Assembly: GCF_026625985.1 (NCBI RefSeq)
Contig: NZ_CP113116.1
Location: 4,092,001-4,156,000 of the forward strand
DNA length: 64,000 bases
From: Mycobacterium sp. Aquia_213
GTDB lineage: Bacteria > Actinomycetota > Actinomycetes > Mycobacteriales > Mycobacteriaceae
Reading direction: 5' to 3'
Below the pieces are notes generated by a model. It worked only from the letters and a program-made list of their open reading frames with translations, was not told where the DNA came from and ran no database searches. How positions within the stretch are numbered: the first letter of the stretch is position 1; the number at the start of each line of letters is the position of its first letter. The translations under genes and the position numbers were made by a program. Positions 16,561 through 25,071 of this stretch are shown in pieces.

Positions 16561-19476
16561 TCAGTGCGACCCCGACTTCGATCCGGCCAGCACGGTGTCG
16601 TCGTCGTCCCAGAGCAGCAGTTGACGAACCGCCGGGCGCGGACCGTAGGGCCGCAGCATCGTGCTGGCCGGCCGCGGCCGCACCACCTGGGGCCACCAGA
16701 ACCAGCGCCCGAGCAGCCTTGCGATCGAGGGCGTCATGAAGGAACGCACGATCAGCGTGTCGAACAGCAAGCCGAGGCCGATCGTCGTCCCGATCTGGCC
16801 GAGCACCAGGAAACCGCTGAAAACAAAGGCACACATGGTGACGGCGAAGACGATGCCCGCCGAGGTGACCACCGAGCCGGAGCCGGCCATCGCCCGGATG
16901 ATGCCGGTATTGAGGCCGGCATGAATCTCTTCCTTGAACCTGGAGATCAACAGCAGGTTGTAGTCGGAACCGACCGCCAGCAGCAGGATCACCGCCAGCG
17001 CCAGCACGACCCAATACAACTGAATGCCGAACAGGTACTGCCACACCAGAACTGACAGCCCGAACGAGGCGCCCAGCGACAGGGCCACCGTGCCCACGAT
17101 GACGACCGCGGCGATCAGGCTGCGCGTGATGATCATCATGATCAGCAGGATCAGGCTCAGCGCGGCGAAGGCCACGATCAGCAGGTCGTACTTGGCGCCG
17201 TCCTGGATGTCCTTGTACGTCGCGGCTGTCCCACCGAGATAGATCCCCGCATTCGCCATCGGGGTGCCCTTCAAGGCCTCATGCGCGGCCTTCGCGATCG
17301 GGTCGATGTGCGAAATGCCTTCGGTCGTCGCGGGATCGCCGTCATGCGTGACGATCATGCGAGCGGCCTTGCCGTCGGGCGAGAGGAACAGTTTCAGCCC
17401 GCGCTTGAAGTCGGGGTTGTTGAACACCTCGGGCGGCAGATAGAAGGTGTCGTCATTCTTGGCCGCATCAAAGGCCTGCCCCAACGCCGTCGAGTTTTCC
17501 AGCGCGAGCGCGTTCTGAGCGTAGATGCCCGACAGGGTGGCGTAATTCGCCAGTGTCAGATCGCGATTGGTCTGCTGGCTGTCGATCTGCGGCGGGATCA
17601 GCGCCACCAGTTTGGGCTGCAGCGCGTCGAGCTTGTCGAGGGAAGCCGTGAGGTTTTCGAATTTCTCGGTGAGTTGGTCAATGCCGTCGAGCGCGTCGAA
17701 CAACGATCTGAAAGCGGCACAGGCAGGAATATCGAAACAGTGCTTCTCCCAATAGAAATAGCTGCGAACCGGCCGGAAGAAGTCGTCGAAATTCGCGATC
17801 TTGTCGCGCAGGTCCTGGATCGTGGCGAGCGTGTCGTGAAAGCTTTGCGTCTCGTCGTGGGTGGTGCCGGCCAACTGTTGCTGCAATACGTACTGCTGTT
17901 TGAGGATATTGATCGTTTTCGACAGTTCGTTGGCCTGCTTGAGGGCGTCGTCGGCCCGATCTCGTTGGTAGGTCAGGTTTTGCTGCTGCGCCGCGCTCTG
18001 ATTGCTGACCACGAACGCGAGCGAGCTGTGGACGAGCGGGGTACCCAACGGCCGGGTGATGGTCTGCACCTGCGCGACCCCGGGGACGTGAAACACGGCC
18101 TTGGCCACCTTGTCCAGGATGAGCATGCTCTCCGGGTTACGCATGTCGTGATCCGTTTCGACCATCAGCAACTCGGGCTCCAGCCGGGCGCGCGAGAAGT
18201 GTTTCTCGGCGGCGGTGTAACCGATATTGGCCGGCGCGCTTTCGGGCATGTAGGGACGAGTGTCGTAACTGGTCTTGTATCCGGGCAAGGCGATCAGGCC
18301 TACCAGGGCCAGCGCGCAGGCGGCCGCGAGAACGGCGCCGGGCCAACGGACGATCGCGGTGCCGATCCGCCGCCAGCCGCGGGTTCTCATCGCCCGTTTG
18401 GGGTCGAAGATGCCCGCCTTGGACCCCAGGAAGAGGATCGCGGGCCCCAGGGTGAGCGCCGCGAACAGTGCGACGAGGACGCCCAAAGCGGCTGGGATAC
18501 CTAGACTTTGGAAGTAGGGCAGCCGGGTAAAGCTCAGACAGGCCACCGCGCCGGCCACGGTGAGCCCGGAGCCCAACACGACGTGGGTGGTGCCGTGATA
18601 CATGGTGTAGAAGGCGTTTTCGCGTTCCTCACCGGCCTCGCGCGCTTCTTGGTAGCGGCCCACGAAAAATATCGCGTAGTCGGTTCCGGCGGCGATCACC
18701 AATAGCGTCAAGATATTCGTCGCATAGGTCGACAACCCGATGATTCCCTCGTTTCCGAGGAAGGCGACAAGACCTCGGGCGGCGGACATTTCGATCAGGA
18801 CCGTGCCGAGAACCAGCAGCGTGGTCAGCACCGAGCGGTAGACGAAGAACAACATCAACGCGATCATCCCGATGGTGATCGCGGTGACCTTCGCGGTCCC
18901 CTTGCTGCCGACGTCGAACTGGTCGGAGATCAGCGGCGCCGCGCCGGTCACATAGGTCTTGACGCCCGGCGGCGGCTTCATGCGCTCGATGATGTCGCGG
19001 ATGGCGCCGACACCCTCGTTGGCCAGTGCCGAGCCCTGATTACCGGCGAGGTTCACCTGAACGTAAGCGGCCTTGCCGTCGCTGCTTTGCGATCCCGCTG
19101 CGGTGAGAGTGTCACCCCAGTAGTCCTGGACATGCTCGACGTGCTTTTTGTCCTGCTCGAGCTTGTGGATCATCTCGTCGTAAAACCGGTGGGCGTCCGC
19201 ACCGAGCGGCTTGTCGCCTTCCAGCACGATCATGGCCGAGCTGTCGGTGTCGAACTCGTGGAACGCTTGGCCGATGCGCTTGATCGCCTTGAGCGATGGG
19301 GCATCGGGCGAGTTCAGCGCCACATTGTGGGTCTTGCCCACCTCTTCCAGTTGCGGCACCGCGATGTTCGTCAGGGCGGCCACCGCCACCCAGAAAAGCA
19401 GGATCGCCCACGCGAGCCGGCGGATGGTGCGCGCCACGAAGGGCCGCGTCTGCTGTTCGTTGGTTTGGTTGCTCAT
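16561..19476 (-). CDS. MmpL-family RND transporter (MmpL4/5 group)
   Basis: 971 residues. RND layout: TM1 near 20-40, a periplasmic loop, TM2-6 with the proton-relay motif AAGTDYAIFFVGRYQE, a second large periplasmic loop with an extended coiled-coil segment (QSAAQQQNLTYQRDRADDALKQ onward) and the Cys pair in HCFDIPACAAF seen in MmpL4/5-type proteins, then TM7-12 with LAVGSDYNLLLISRFKEE. Exports lipids or siderophores across the inner membrane with MmpS; the substrate cannot be assigned. Start ATG overlaps the mmpS stop (ATGA). This mmpS-mmpL-tetR unit is not between Rv3013 and ligA in M. tuberculosis. Confidence 0.92.
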   Translation of the reverse strand: MSNQTNEQQTRPFVARTIRRLAWAILLFWVAVAALTNIAVPQLEEVGKTHNVALNSPDAPSLKAIKRIGQAFHEFDTDSSAMIVLEGDKPLGADAHRFYDEMIHKLEQDKKHVEHVQDYWGDTLTAAGSQSSDGKAAYVQVNLAGNQGSALANEGVGAIRDIIERMKPPPGVKTYVTGAAPLISDQFDVGSKGTAKVTAITIGMIALMLFFVYRSVLTTLLVLGTVLIEMSAARGLVAFLGNEGIIGLSTYATNILTLLVIAAGTDYAIFFVGRYQEAREAGEERENAFYTMYHGTTHVVLGSGLTVAGAVACLSFTRLPYFQSLGIPAALGVLVALFAALTLGPAILFLGSKAGIFDPKRAMRTRGWRRIGTAIVRWPGAVLAAACALALVGLIALPGYKTSYDTRPYMPESAPANIGYTAAEKHFSRARLEPELLMVETDHDMRNPESMLILDKVAKAVFHVPGVAQVQTITRPLGTPLVHSSLAFVVSNQSAAQQQNLTYQRDRADDALKQANELSKTINILKQQYVLQQQLAGTTHDETQSFHDTLATIQDLRDKIANFDDFFRPVRSYFYWEKHCFDIPACAAFRSLFDALDGIDQLTEKFENLTASLDKLDALQPKLVALIPPQIDSQQTNRDLTLANYATLSGIYAQNALALENSTALGQAFDAAKNDDTFYLPPEVFNNPDFKRGLKLFLSPDGKAARMIVTHDGDPATTEGISHIDPIAKAAHEALKGTPMANAGIYLGGTAATYKDIQDGAKYDLLIVAFAALSLILLIMMIITRSLIAAVVIVGTVALSLGASFGLSVLVWQYLFGIQLYWVVLALAVILLLAVGSDYNLLLISRFKEEIHAGLNTGIIRAMAGSGSVVTSAGIVFAVTMCAFVFSGFLVLGQIGTTIGLGLLFDTLIVRSFMTPSIARLLGRWFWWPQVVRPRPASTMLRPYGPRPAVRQLLLWDDDDTVLAGSKSGSH

Positions 19477-19904
19477 CCCGACTTATCCAGGCAGAAGGTG
19501 TAGGCGTCGACTTTGTTGACGGTGCGTTGATCCTTGACTTCACCGTTGACGGTGATGCGGCAACCGAGGGTGTCCCCGTTGCCTTGCGCCACGACGTTGG
19601 CGACGACCGCGGGCTCCGTCGTGGTGATGGTGAACGACCACGGCAGCGGTGCGTTCTTGACTTGCTGCGGCTGGGCGTTGACGTCGAGATAGTTGATCGT
19701 CGCCGTCGCGCCCGGCGCGCCGAAGACTTCGAGCACCACCGACTTGGGGTTGAACGGCACGATCTCGTTGGCCAGACCGCTGTTGGCCCGCGTGTTGTCG
19801 TGCGAGCCGAAGATTCCGTGCAGGCGATAAATGCCGAAGCCGGCGACGGCGACCACGAGTATCGCGACCAACACGATCCAGCCCTGCCTAAGCAAGGTGG
19901 ACAT
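19473..19904 (-). CDS. MmpS-family membrane accessory protein
   Basis: 143 residues from ATG 19904. A single N-terminal membrane helix (GWIVLVAILVVAVAGFGIYRL) is followed by a periplasmic beta-sandwich with VVLEVFGAPGATATINYLDVN, PLPWSFTITTTEPAVVANVVAQG and two Cys (GCRITVNGE and the C-terminal FCLDKSG). MmpS proteins partner the adjacent MmpL in export. ATGA overlap with mmpL. An operator-like palindrome lies about 100 bp upstream, so the pair is likely repressed by the adjacent TetR protein. Confidence 0.92.
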   Translation of the reverse strand: MSTLLRQGWIVLVAILVVAVAGFGIYRLHGIFGSHDNTRANSGLANEIVPFNPKSVVLEVFGAPGATATINYLDVNAQPQQVKNAPLPWSFTITTTEPAVVANVVAQGNGDTLGCRITVNGEVKDQRTVNKVDAYTFCLDKSG

Positions 19905-20002
19905 TGAAACCGCCTTCACCCGTCGGCCTTTCGATGGTCGGGCGTTCTCGATCACTCTAGGACTACGACCGTTGCCTCGCGCGAACGCGATCGACCGGTA
20001 TC

Positions 20003-20027
20003 ACAGTACGGTACTGGACCGTACTGT
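20003..20027. promoter_or_regulatory. Palindromic operator upstream of mmpS (TetR site candidate)
   Basis: ACAGTACGG and its exact reverse complement CCGTACTGT flank a 7-base spacer. Inside it, CAGTAC-G-GTACTG (20004-20016) forms a second, tighter inverted repeat. The same GTACTG half-site pair occurs in front of tetR (20710-20727), which points to one repressor for both. Confidence 0.65.
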
Positions 20028-20087
20028 ACAAGAGACGCGCCCGTACACATTTCTCGACGGACGACCGACTCGAAGGTGGCTGCGGCG

Positions 20088-20684
20088 TTACCGGGTGTTT
20101 CTGGTCAGACCCGGGATCAGAAACCCGTCGACGAGCGCTTCTACGGTGCGGCGGGTGGGCGGCCGGTCGGGGATGATCGACCGGAAGATCAGGTAGCCGG
20201 GCAACAGGTCCCAGAGCTCATCGGTGATGACGTCTTGGGTGATCTCGCCGCGATCGACGGCCTGCTGCAGCACGTGCTGGATCAAGGCTTTGCGTTGCTT
20301 GAGGAACTGCTCCTGCAGCGCGTCGTTGAGCGCGGGGTGCCGCGACACCTCGACCATCACCGCGCGGATGGTGCTGGCGTGCTGGCGTCCGTGTTCGCCG
20401 CAGACTTCGCCGAGATTGATCAAATCGCCGCGCAGGGTGCCGGTATTCGGCGCGACCGCGACCTCGCGGACGCCCTCGATGAAGGCGGCCAGCACCAGTT
20501 CGGCTTTCGAGGGCCAGCGCCGGTACACCGTGGCCTTGCTGGCGTGCGCGGCGCCGGCGACGGCGTCGATCGTCAACTGGTCATAGCCGTGTTCCTGCAG
20601 GAGCTGCAACGTGACCGCCAGCAGTTCGGCCTCGCGCGGAGACCATGGCGATGGCTCCGTGCAATGCTCGGCCGTCTGGGTCAT
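20088..20684 (-). CDS. TetR-family regulator of the adjacent mmpS-mmpL
   Basis: 198 residues from ATG 20684; another in-frame ATG 12 bases upstream is equally possible. The N-terminal helix-turn-helix is typical: AVTLQLLQEHGYDQLTIDAVAGAAHASKATVYRRWPSKAELV. The C-terminal ligand domain is of the TetR_C_11-like type (LRGDLINLGEVCGEHGRQHASTIRAVMVEVSRHP). It is upstream of and in line with mmpS-mmpL. Matching palindromes before tetR and before mmpS suggest autorepression and control of the exporter. The ligand is unknown. Confidence 0.88.
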   Translation of the reverse strand: MTQTAEHCTEPSPWSPREAELLAVTLQLLQEHGYDQLTIDAVAGAAHASKATVYRRWPSKAELVLAAFIEGVREVAVAPNTGTLRGDLINLGEVCGEHGRQHASTIRAVMVEVSRHPALNDALQEQFLKQRKALIQHVLQQAVDRGEITQDVITDELWDLLPGYLIFRSIIPDRPPTRRTVEALVDGFLIPGLTRNTR

Positions 20685-20709
20685 AGCGCCCACCATAGAT
20701 CCGCAACCA

Positions 20710-20727
20710 CAGTACGGACTAGTACTG
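20710..20727. promoter_or_regulatory. Inverted repeat upstream of tetR (autoregulatory site candidate)
   Basis: CAGTAC-GGACTA-GTACTG, 26 bp before the tetR start and just past the ligA stop (20733). The half-site is identical to that in the mmpS operator at 20003-20027. Confidence 0.6.
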
Positions 20728-20732
20728 CCCTG

Positions 20733-22817
20733 TTAATCGGCTGTGTTGTCCGACTGCGGGCCGTCGGCCAGCAGCTTGCGAAATCCGTCCTCGTCGAGGA
20801 TCGGCACACCCAATTCGACCGCTTTGTCGTATTTCGAACCCGGCGAATCGCCGGCGACGACGTACGCGGTGTTCTTCGACACCGAACCCGCGGCCTTGCC
20901 GCCGCGGGACACGATGGCCTCCTTGGCTTCGTCGCGGGAAAACCCGTTCAGTGAGCCGGTGACCACGATGCTGCGCCCCGCCAGCGTGCGCGGCGTGCTG
21001 GCGTCGCGCTCGTCGGCCATCCGCACGCCGGCCGCTTTCCATTTGTCGACGATCGCGCGGTGCCAGTCGACGGTGAACCATTCGGTGACCGCGGCGGCGA
21101 TGGTCGGTCCGACGCCCTCGACCGCGGCCAGTTCCTCCGTCGACGCCGACGTGATCGCGTCGAGGCTGCCGAACTCGGTCGCCAGGGCGCGCGCGGCCGT
21201 CGGCCCGACATGGCGGATCGACAGCGCGACCAGCACTCGCCACAGCGGCTGCGCCTTGGCCTTGTCGAGGTTGGCCAGCAGGCGCTTGCCGTTGGCCGAC
21301 AGCGTGCCGGCCTTGGTGGTGAACAGCTCGGTGCGCAGCAGGTCGTCCTCGACGAGGGTGAACAGGTCGCCCTCGTCGGAGATCACTTCGGCGGTCAGCA
21401 GCGCGGTGGCGGCCTCGTAACCCAGACCTTCGATGTCGAAGGCGCCGCGACCCGCCACGTGAAATACCCTCTCCCGCAACTGCGCCGGGCAGGCTCGGGA
21501 GTTGGGGCAGCGGATGTCGGCGTCGCCCTCCTTGGCCGGGGCAAGCAGGGTGGCGCACTCGGGACACCGGGTGGGCATGACGAATTCGTGTTCGGTGCCG
21601 TCGCGCAGATCGGCGACCGGACCGAGCACCTCGGGGATCACGTCGCCGGCCTTGCGGATTACCACGGTGTCGCCGATCAGCACTCCCTTGCGCTTGACCT
21701 CGGCGGCGTTGTGCAGGGTGGCCATCCCGACCGTGGAGCCGGCGACCTTGACCGGCGTCAAGACCGCGAACGGGGTCACGCGTCCGGTCCGGCCGACATT
21801 GACCCGGATGTCGAGCAGCGTGGTCTGGACCTCTTGCGGCGGGTACTTGTACGCGATCGCCCACCGCGGCGCTCGCGAGGTCGACCCCAGCCGGCGCTGC
21901 AGTGCGACGTCGTCGATTTTGACGACCACACCGTCGATTTCGTGATCGACGTCGTGGCGGTGCTCGCCCCAGTAGGCGATCCGCTCCAGCGCACCGGCGG
22001 CGTTGTCCACCCGGGTGGTGTGGACGGAGACGGGCAGACCCCAGGCACCCAGCGCGAGATAGGCGTCGTGCAGGGAGGCCGGCCGGAATCCTTCGGTGTG
22101 CCCGACGCCGTGGCAGATCATCCGGAGCTTGCGGCGGGCGGTCACCGCGGGATCCTTCTGCCGCAGCGATCCCGCGGCGCTGTTGCGCGGGTTGGCGAAC
22201 GGCACCTTGCCGTCTTCGACCAGCGCGGCGTTGAGCGCTTCGAAGTCGGCGATCCGGAAGAACACCTCCCCGCGCACCTCGAGAACATCGGGGATCGGAT
22301 AGTCGTCGCTGGCCGTCAGCCGTTCCGGGACGTCCTCGATGGTGCGCGCATTGTTCGTGACGTCCTCGCCGGTGCGGCCGTCACCCCGGGTGGCCGCCCG
22401 GACCAGCCGGCCATCGCGGTAGACCAGAGCCAGCGCGACGCCGTCGATCTTGAGTTCACACAGGAAGGGCACGTCGTTGCCGACCTCGGCGTGGATGCGT
22501 GCGGCCCACACGTCGAATTCCTCGGTGCTGAACACGTTGTCCAGCGACAGCATCCGTTCCAGGTGCTCGGCCGAGGTGAAATCGGTGGCAAATCCCGCGC
22601 CGCCGACCAGCTGAGTCGGCGAATCGGGGGTACGCAGCTCGGGATGCTGCTCCTCGAGCGCGCCCAATCGCCGCAGCAGGTCGTCGAAATCCGCGTCGGA
22701 GATGACCGGCGCATCGCGCACGTAGTAGCGGAACTGGTGTTCGCGTACCTCGTCGGCCAGGTCACGCCATTGCCGCCGAGCCTCGGGTGCGACGGGGTCA
22801 GCTTCTGGCGAACTCAC
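20733..22817 (-). CDS. ligA: NAD+-dependent DNA ligase
   Basis: Seals nicks in replication and repair using NAD+. 694 residues. In order: Ia domain with YY (HQFRYYVRDAP) for NMN binding; adenylation domain with the active Lys at 123 (CELKIDGVALAL); OB fold; four-Cys zinc finger (CPECATLLAP ... CPNSRACPAQ); helix-hairpin-helix repeats; C-terminal BRCT (TLAGRSIVVTGSLNGFSRDEAKEAI). All key residues are present, so this should be the essential ligase (Rv3014c). Upstream neighbour on the same strand is the Rv3015c-like gene. Confidence 0.97.
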   Translation of the reverse strand: MSSPEADPVAPEARRQWRDLADEVREHQFRYYVRDAPVISDADFDDLLRRLGALEEQHPELRTPDSPTQLVGGAGFATDFTSAEHLERMLSLDNVFSTEEFDVWAARIHAEVGNDVPFLCELKIDGVALALVYRDGRLVRAATRGDGRTGEDVTNNARTIEDVPERLTASDDYPIPDVLEVRGEVFFRIADFEALNAALVEDGKVPFANPRNSAAGSLRQKDPAVTARRKLRMICHGVGHTEGFRPASLHDAYLALGAWGLPVSVHTTRVDNAAGALERIAYWGEHRHDVDHEIDGVVVKIDDVALQRRLGSTSRAPRWAIAYKYPPQEVQTTLLDIRVNVGRTGRVTPFAVLTPVKVAGSTVGMATLHNAAEVKRKGVLIGDTVVIRKAGDVIPEVLGPVADLRDGTEHEFVMPTRCPECATLLAPAKEGDADIRCPNSRACPAQLRERVFHVAGRGAFDIEGLGYEAATALLTAEVISDEGDLFTLVEDDLLRTELFTTKAGTLSANGKRLLANLDKAKAQPLWRVLVALSIRHVGPTAARALATEFGSLDAITSASTEELAAVEGVGPTIAAAVTEWFTVDWHRAIVDKWKAAGVRMADERDASTPRTLAGRSIVVTGSLNGFSRDEAKEAIVSRGGKAAGSVSKNTAYVVAGDSPGSKYDKAVELGVPILDEDGFRKLLADGPQSDNTAD

Positions 22818-22851
22818 CTTGGCAGGCTATCGAAGCCCTCCGACACCGTTC

Positions 22852-23865
22852 CTAGATGGCGTCGGGTTCCTCGGCGAACGCCTCGGCGGCCTTGCGGGCC
22901 AGTTCGATCGCGGTGCGGGCCCACTGCGGCGTCGCCGCGGCCAGACCACAGGCCGGGGTGACGCCGATGCGCTCGCGCAGCGCCAAGCGGCCGAATCCGA
23001 GCCGATCGGTCACCGCGACGAGGGCGGCGGCCACCTCCTCGGCGGACGGCCGCTTAGCCGGGGCCGTGGCGGCCACTATCCCCAGCATCACGGTGCGACC
23101 CGATTCGACGAACGCCGCGATCCCGTCCAGGTCTGCGGCCCGCAGCGTTGCGGCGTCTACCGATATCGCGCTAATTGCGCTGCACACCAACAGATCCCAC
23201 GGCAATTCGGCCGCGCAGCTGTGCAGCAAAACCTCGGCGCCCACCGTCTCGGCGCAGGTGTCGAGCAGCGCGCGGGCCACCGACTCGTCCAGCGCGGCAA
23301 CCGGACTCAGCGCGGTGACCCCGCTAACCCGTCCAGCCAGCGCGGCGGGCAACGACGGCTCGTCGAATTGCACCACCACCGGTGTGTCGAGGCGGCGCGA
23401 CAGCGCCGCACGATGGGCGGCAACGCCTTCGGCCAGCGATGCCGTCAGGTCACGCACCGCGCCGGGATCGGTGAGGGCCCGGTGGCCGTTGGGCAGCTCG
23501 AGCCCGGCGGCCAGTGTGATCGGGCCGGGCGCCTGAACCTTGACCACCCGTCCGCCGCCGCGCAGGCCGGCCGTCTCCCAGGCTTCCTCGAGGGCATCCA
23601 TGTCCTCGTCCAGGAAGCTGATGGCCCGTCGGGTCACCGCCCCGGGCCGGGCGGTGATGCGGTAACCGCGCGGCACGGTGTCGATCGCCACGTCGACCAG
23701 TAGCGCGCCGGCCCGCCCCAGCAGGTCGGCACCCACTCCCCTGGCGGGCAGCTCGACCACGTGAGCCAGCGCGGCCGCCAACTCACCGACGACGACCTCC
23801 GCCGACGGCCGCGCCGCGGCGCCGGGCCACGAACCCACTCCGGTTGCCGTCGCGAAAACACTCAC
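22852..23865 (-). CDS. Methionine synthase-like (MetE C-terminal fold) protein, Rv3015c
   Basis: 337 residues from GTG 23865. A single cobalamin-independent methionine synthase-type barrel: ATGVGSWPG at the start (family motif for substrate entry), VVVQFDEPSLPAAL, LLHSCAAELPWDLL and ERIGVTPACGLAAATPQWA. The His/Cys residues of the MetE zinc site have partial equivalents (HSC, ACGL). It lacks the MetE N-terminal barrel, so true methionine synthesis from 5-methyltetrahydrofolate is uncertain. Conserved beside ligA in mycobacteria. The open frame extends far upstream without family similarity. Confidence 0.82.
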   Translation of the reverse strand: MSVFATATGVGSWPGAAARPSAEVVVGELAAALAHVVELPARGVGADLLGRAGALLVDVAIDTVPRGYRITARPGAVTRRAISFLDEDMDALEEAWETAGLRGGGRVVKVQAPGPITLAAGLELPNGHRALTDPGAVRDLTASLAEGVAAHRAALSRRLDTPVVVQFDEPSLPAALAGRVSGVTALSPVAALDESVARALLDTCAETVGAEVLLHSCAAELPWDLLVCSAISAISVDAATLRAADLDGIAAFVESGRTVMLGIVAATAPAKRPSAEEVAAALVAVTDRLGFGRLALRERIGVTPACGLAAATPQWARTAIELARKAAEAFAEEPDAI

Positions 23866-23965
23866 CGGGCAACCGTATTCGACGTCACATCGGACCCGGA
23901 CGGCCAGGGGTGTGTTGTGGCCGGCCGGCGCGGCTACGCTCAAAGGTTTAGAGGGGTGCAAAACG

Positions 23966-24610
23966 GTGTGGCGCAAGGCAAGATTCGCGTGGCCGCTGCT
24001 CATGTGTGGCGCGGTTGTGCTGACTGCGGCGTGCACCCGGGTGGTGGATGGCACCGCATTGCCGGGGTTTACCGGCGGCGCCAGGGGTGTCAACGGGGTC
24101 AATGTCGACACGATTCTGCTGGACCAGTCGCGGATGCGTGCGATCACCGGCGCCGGCGAGCACCTCACGATCATTCCCTCGATGGATGGCAGCGCTCCGG
24201 TCGACATCGACACGCTCGCCGAGACCACGCCCCGGGCCTGCCGCTTCATCTTCGCCGAGACCGCGACGTTTGGGCCCGAGATCGAAGAGTTCCACAAGAC
24301 CACGTTTCAGGACCCGCCCGACGGCGCGCTGATCTCTGAGGGCGCCGCGGCCTACCGCGATGTCGTGACCGCGCAGCACGCCTTCACCGCTCTGGTCTCG
24401 ACCGTCACCGACTGCGCCGCCGGCTCGGCCGGCCAGCTGTTCGTCGGCGACTGGAAGGCCGATACCACCTCGCTGCACCTGGGGCCGGGCGGCTGCGGCC
24501 GCGACTACCGGGTGCTGTCGGTGGCCTTGGTGGAAGTCACCTTCTGCGGCTTCCCGCAGTCGGTGTCCGACATCGTGATGACGAACATCGTCGCCAACTT
24601 CCCACGGTAG
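23966..24610 (+). CDS. lpqA: Lipoprotein LpqA, PknH-type sensor domain
   Basis: 214 residues from GTG 23966, preceded by AGGGG. Lipoprotein signal: WRKARFAWPLLMCGAVVLTAAC with the lipid Cys in LTAAC. The mature part is the PknH-like extracellular sensor fold: VNVDTILLDQSRMRAITGAGEHLTIIPSMDGSAPVDIDTLAETTPRACRF in pieces, with later Cys residues (DCAAG, GGCGRDY, TFCGFP) that form the family's disulfides. Anchored outside the cytoplasmic membrane. Same position as Rv3016. Ligand unknown. Confidence 0.85.
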   Translation: MWRKARFAWPLLMCGAVVLTAACTRVVDGTALPGFTGGARGVNGVNVDTILLDQSRMRAITGAGEHLTIIPSMDGSAPVDIDTLAETTPRACRFIFAETATFGPEIEEFHKTTFQDPPDGALISEGAAAYRDVVTAQHAFTALVSTVTDCAAGSAGQLFVGDWKADTTSLHLGPGGCGRDYRVLSVALVEVTFCGFPQSVSDIVMTNIVANFPR

Positions 24611-24654
24611 CAACTACTTTCACGGAATTCCTGGTGCGGCAACGGCTTTCGTTG

Positions 24655-24957
24655 TCACCAGTGCGCCGTGGTCTCCAATTCGAAGTTCGGGTGGCCGCAC
24701 TGGATCCACATCGCGACATGCAGGGCGGTGACGGCCGCAGAGACCGTCAGGGCGGCGATCGCCAGCGCAAAACCCTGCTGCCCACGGTGTTTGACCTGCC
24801 ACATACCGACGAGGGCGAGAACGCTGCTCACGACCGGGCTGGCGTACATGCCCATGATGCTGAGCACGAAAGCCGCCACGGCAAGGCCGTTGGTCTGCAC
24901 TGTCTGCACCGCGTGCGCTGAATGCGCTGAATGCGCTGCGATCTGGGTCTCGTTCAT
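24655..24957 (-). CDS. Small DUF4190-like membrane protein
   Basis: 100 residues from ATG 24957. The N-terminus is His/Ala-rich (AAHSAHSAHAVQTVQ, produced by near-perfect 9-base repeats around 24921-24940). Two membrane helices follow (NGLAVAAFVLSIMGMYASPVVSSVLALVGMW and QQGFALAIAALTVSAAVTALHVAMW in pieces), matching the DUF4190 hairpin found in many actinobacterial small membrane proteins. It converges on lpqA and lies upstream of mnmA's 3' end. Function unknown. Confidence 0.7.
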   Translation of the reverse strand: MNETQIAAHSAHSAHAVQTVQTNGLAVAAFVLSIMGMYASPVVSSVLALVGMWQVKHRGQQGFALAIAALTVSAAVTALHVAMWIQCGHPNFELETTAHW

Positions 24958-25008
24958 CGTCACTCGTTCCTTCCCCGCTCGGGGGGTCACCCGATTGTCG
25001 ACACGAAT

Positions 25009-25032
25009 ATTCTCCGCAAGCGCTTGGAGAAT
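25009..25032. other. Inverted repeat between mnmA 3' end and the DUF4190 gene
   Basis: ATTCTCC and GGAGAAT are exact inverted repeats around a 10-base centre that is itself part of the palindrome CAAGCGCTTG. It could be the mnmA terminator (no U run follows) or an operator for the downstream small membrane gene, 52 bases away. Confidence 0.4.
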
Positions 25033-25071
25033 CCTTGGAACGCGACGGCGACGGCCGCCGAGTGCGGAAGA

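Noticed and set aside
21060..22961. Long plus-strand open frame opposite ligA
   Set aside because: Shadow of ligA, which is complete with all ligase motifs on the other strand.
24915..24945. Short tandem 9-base repeats (His/Ala codons) as a CRISPR or satellite array
   Set aside because: Only about three copies inside a coding region, without spacers; a local coding microrepeat in the DUF4190-like protein.
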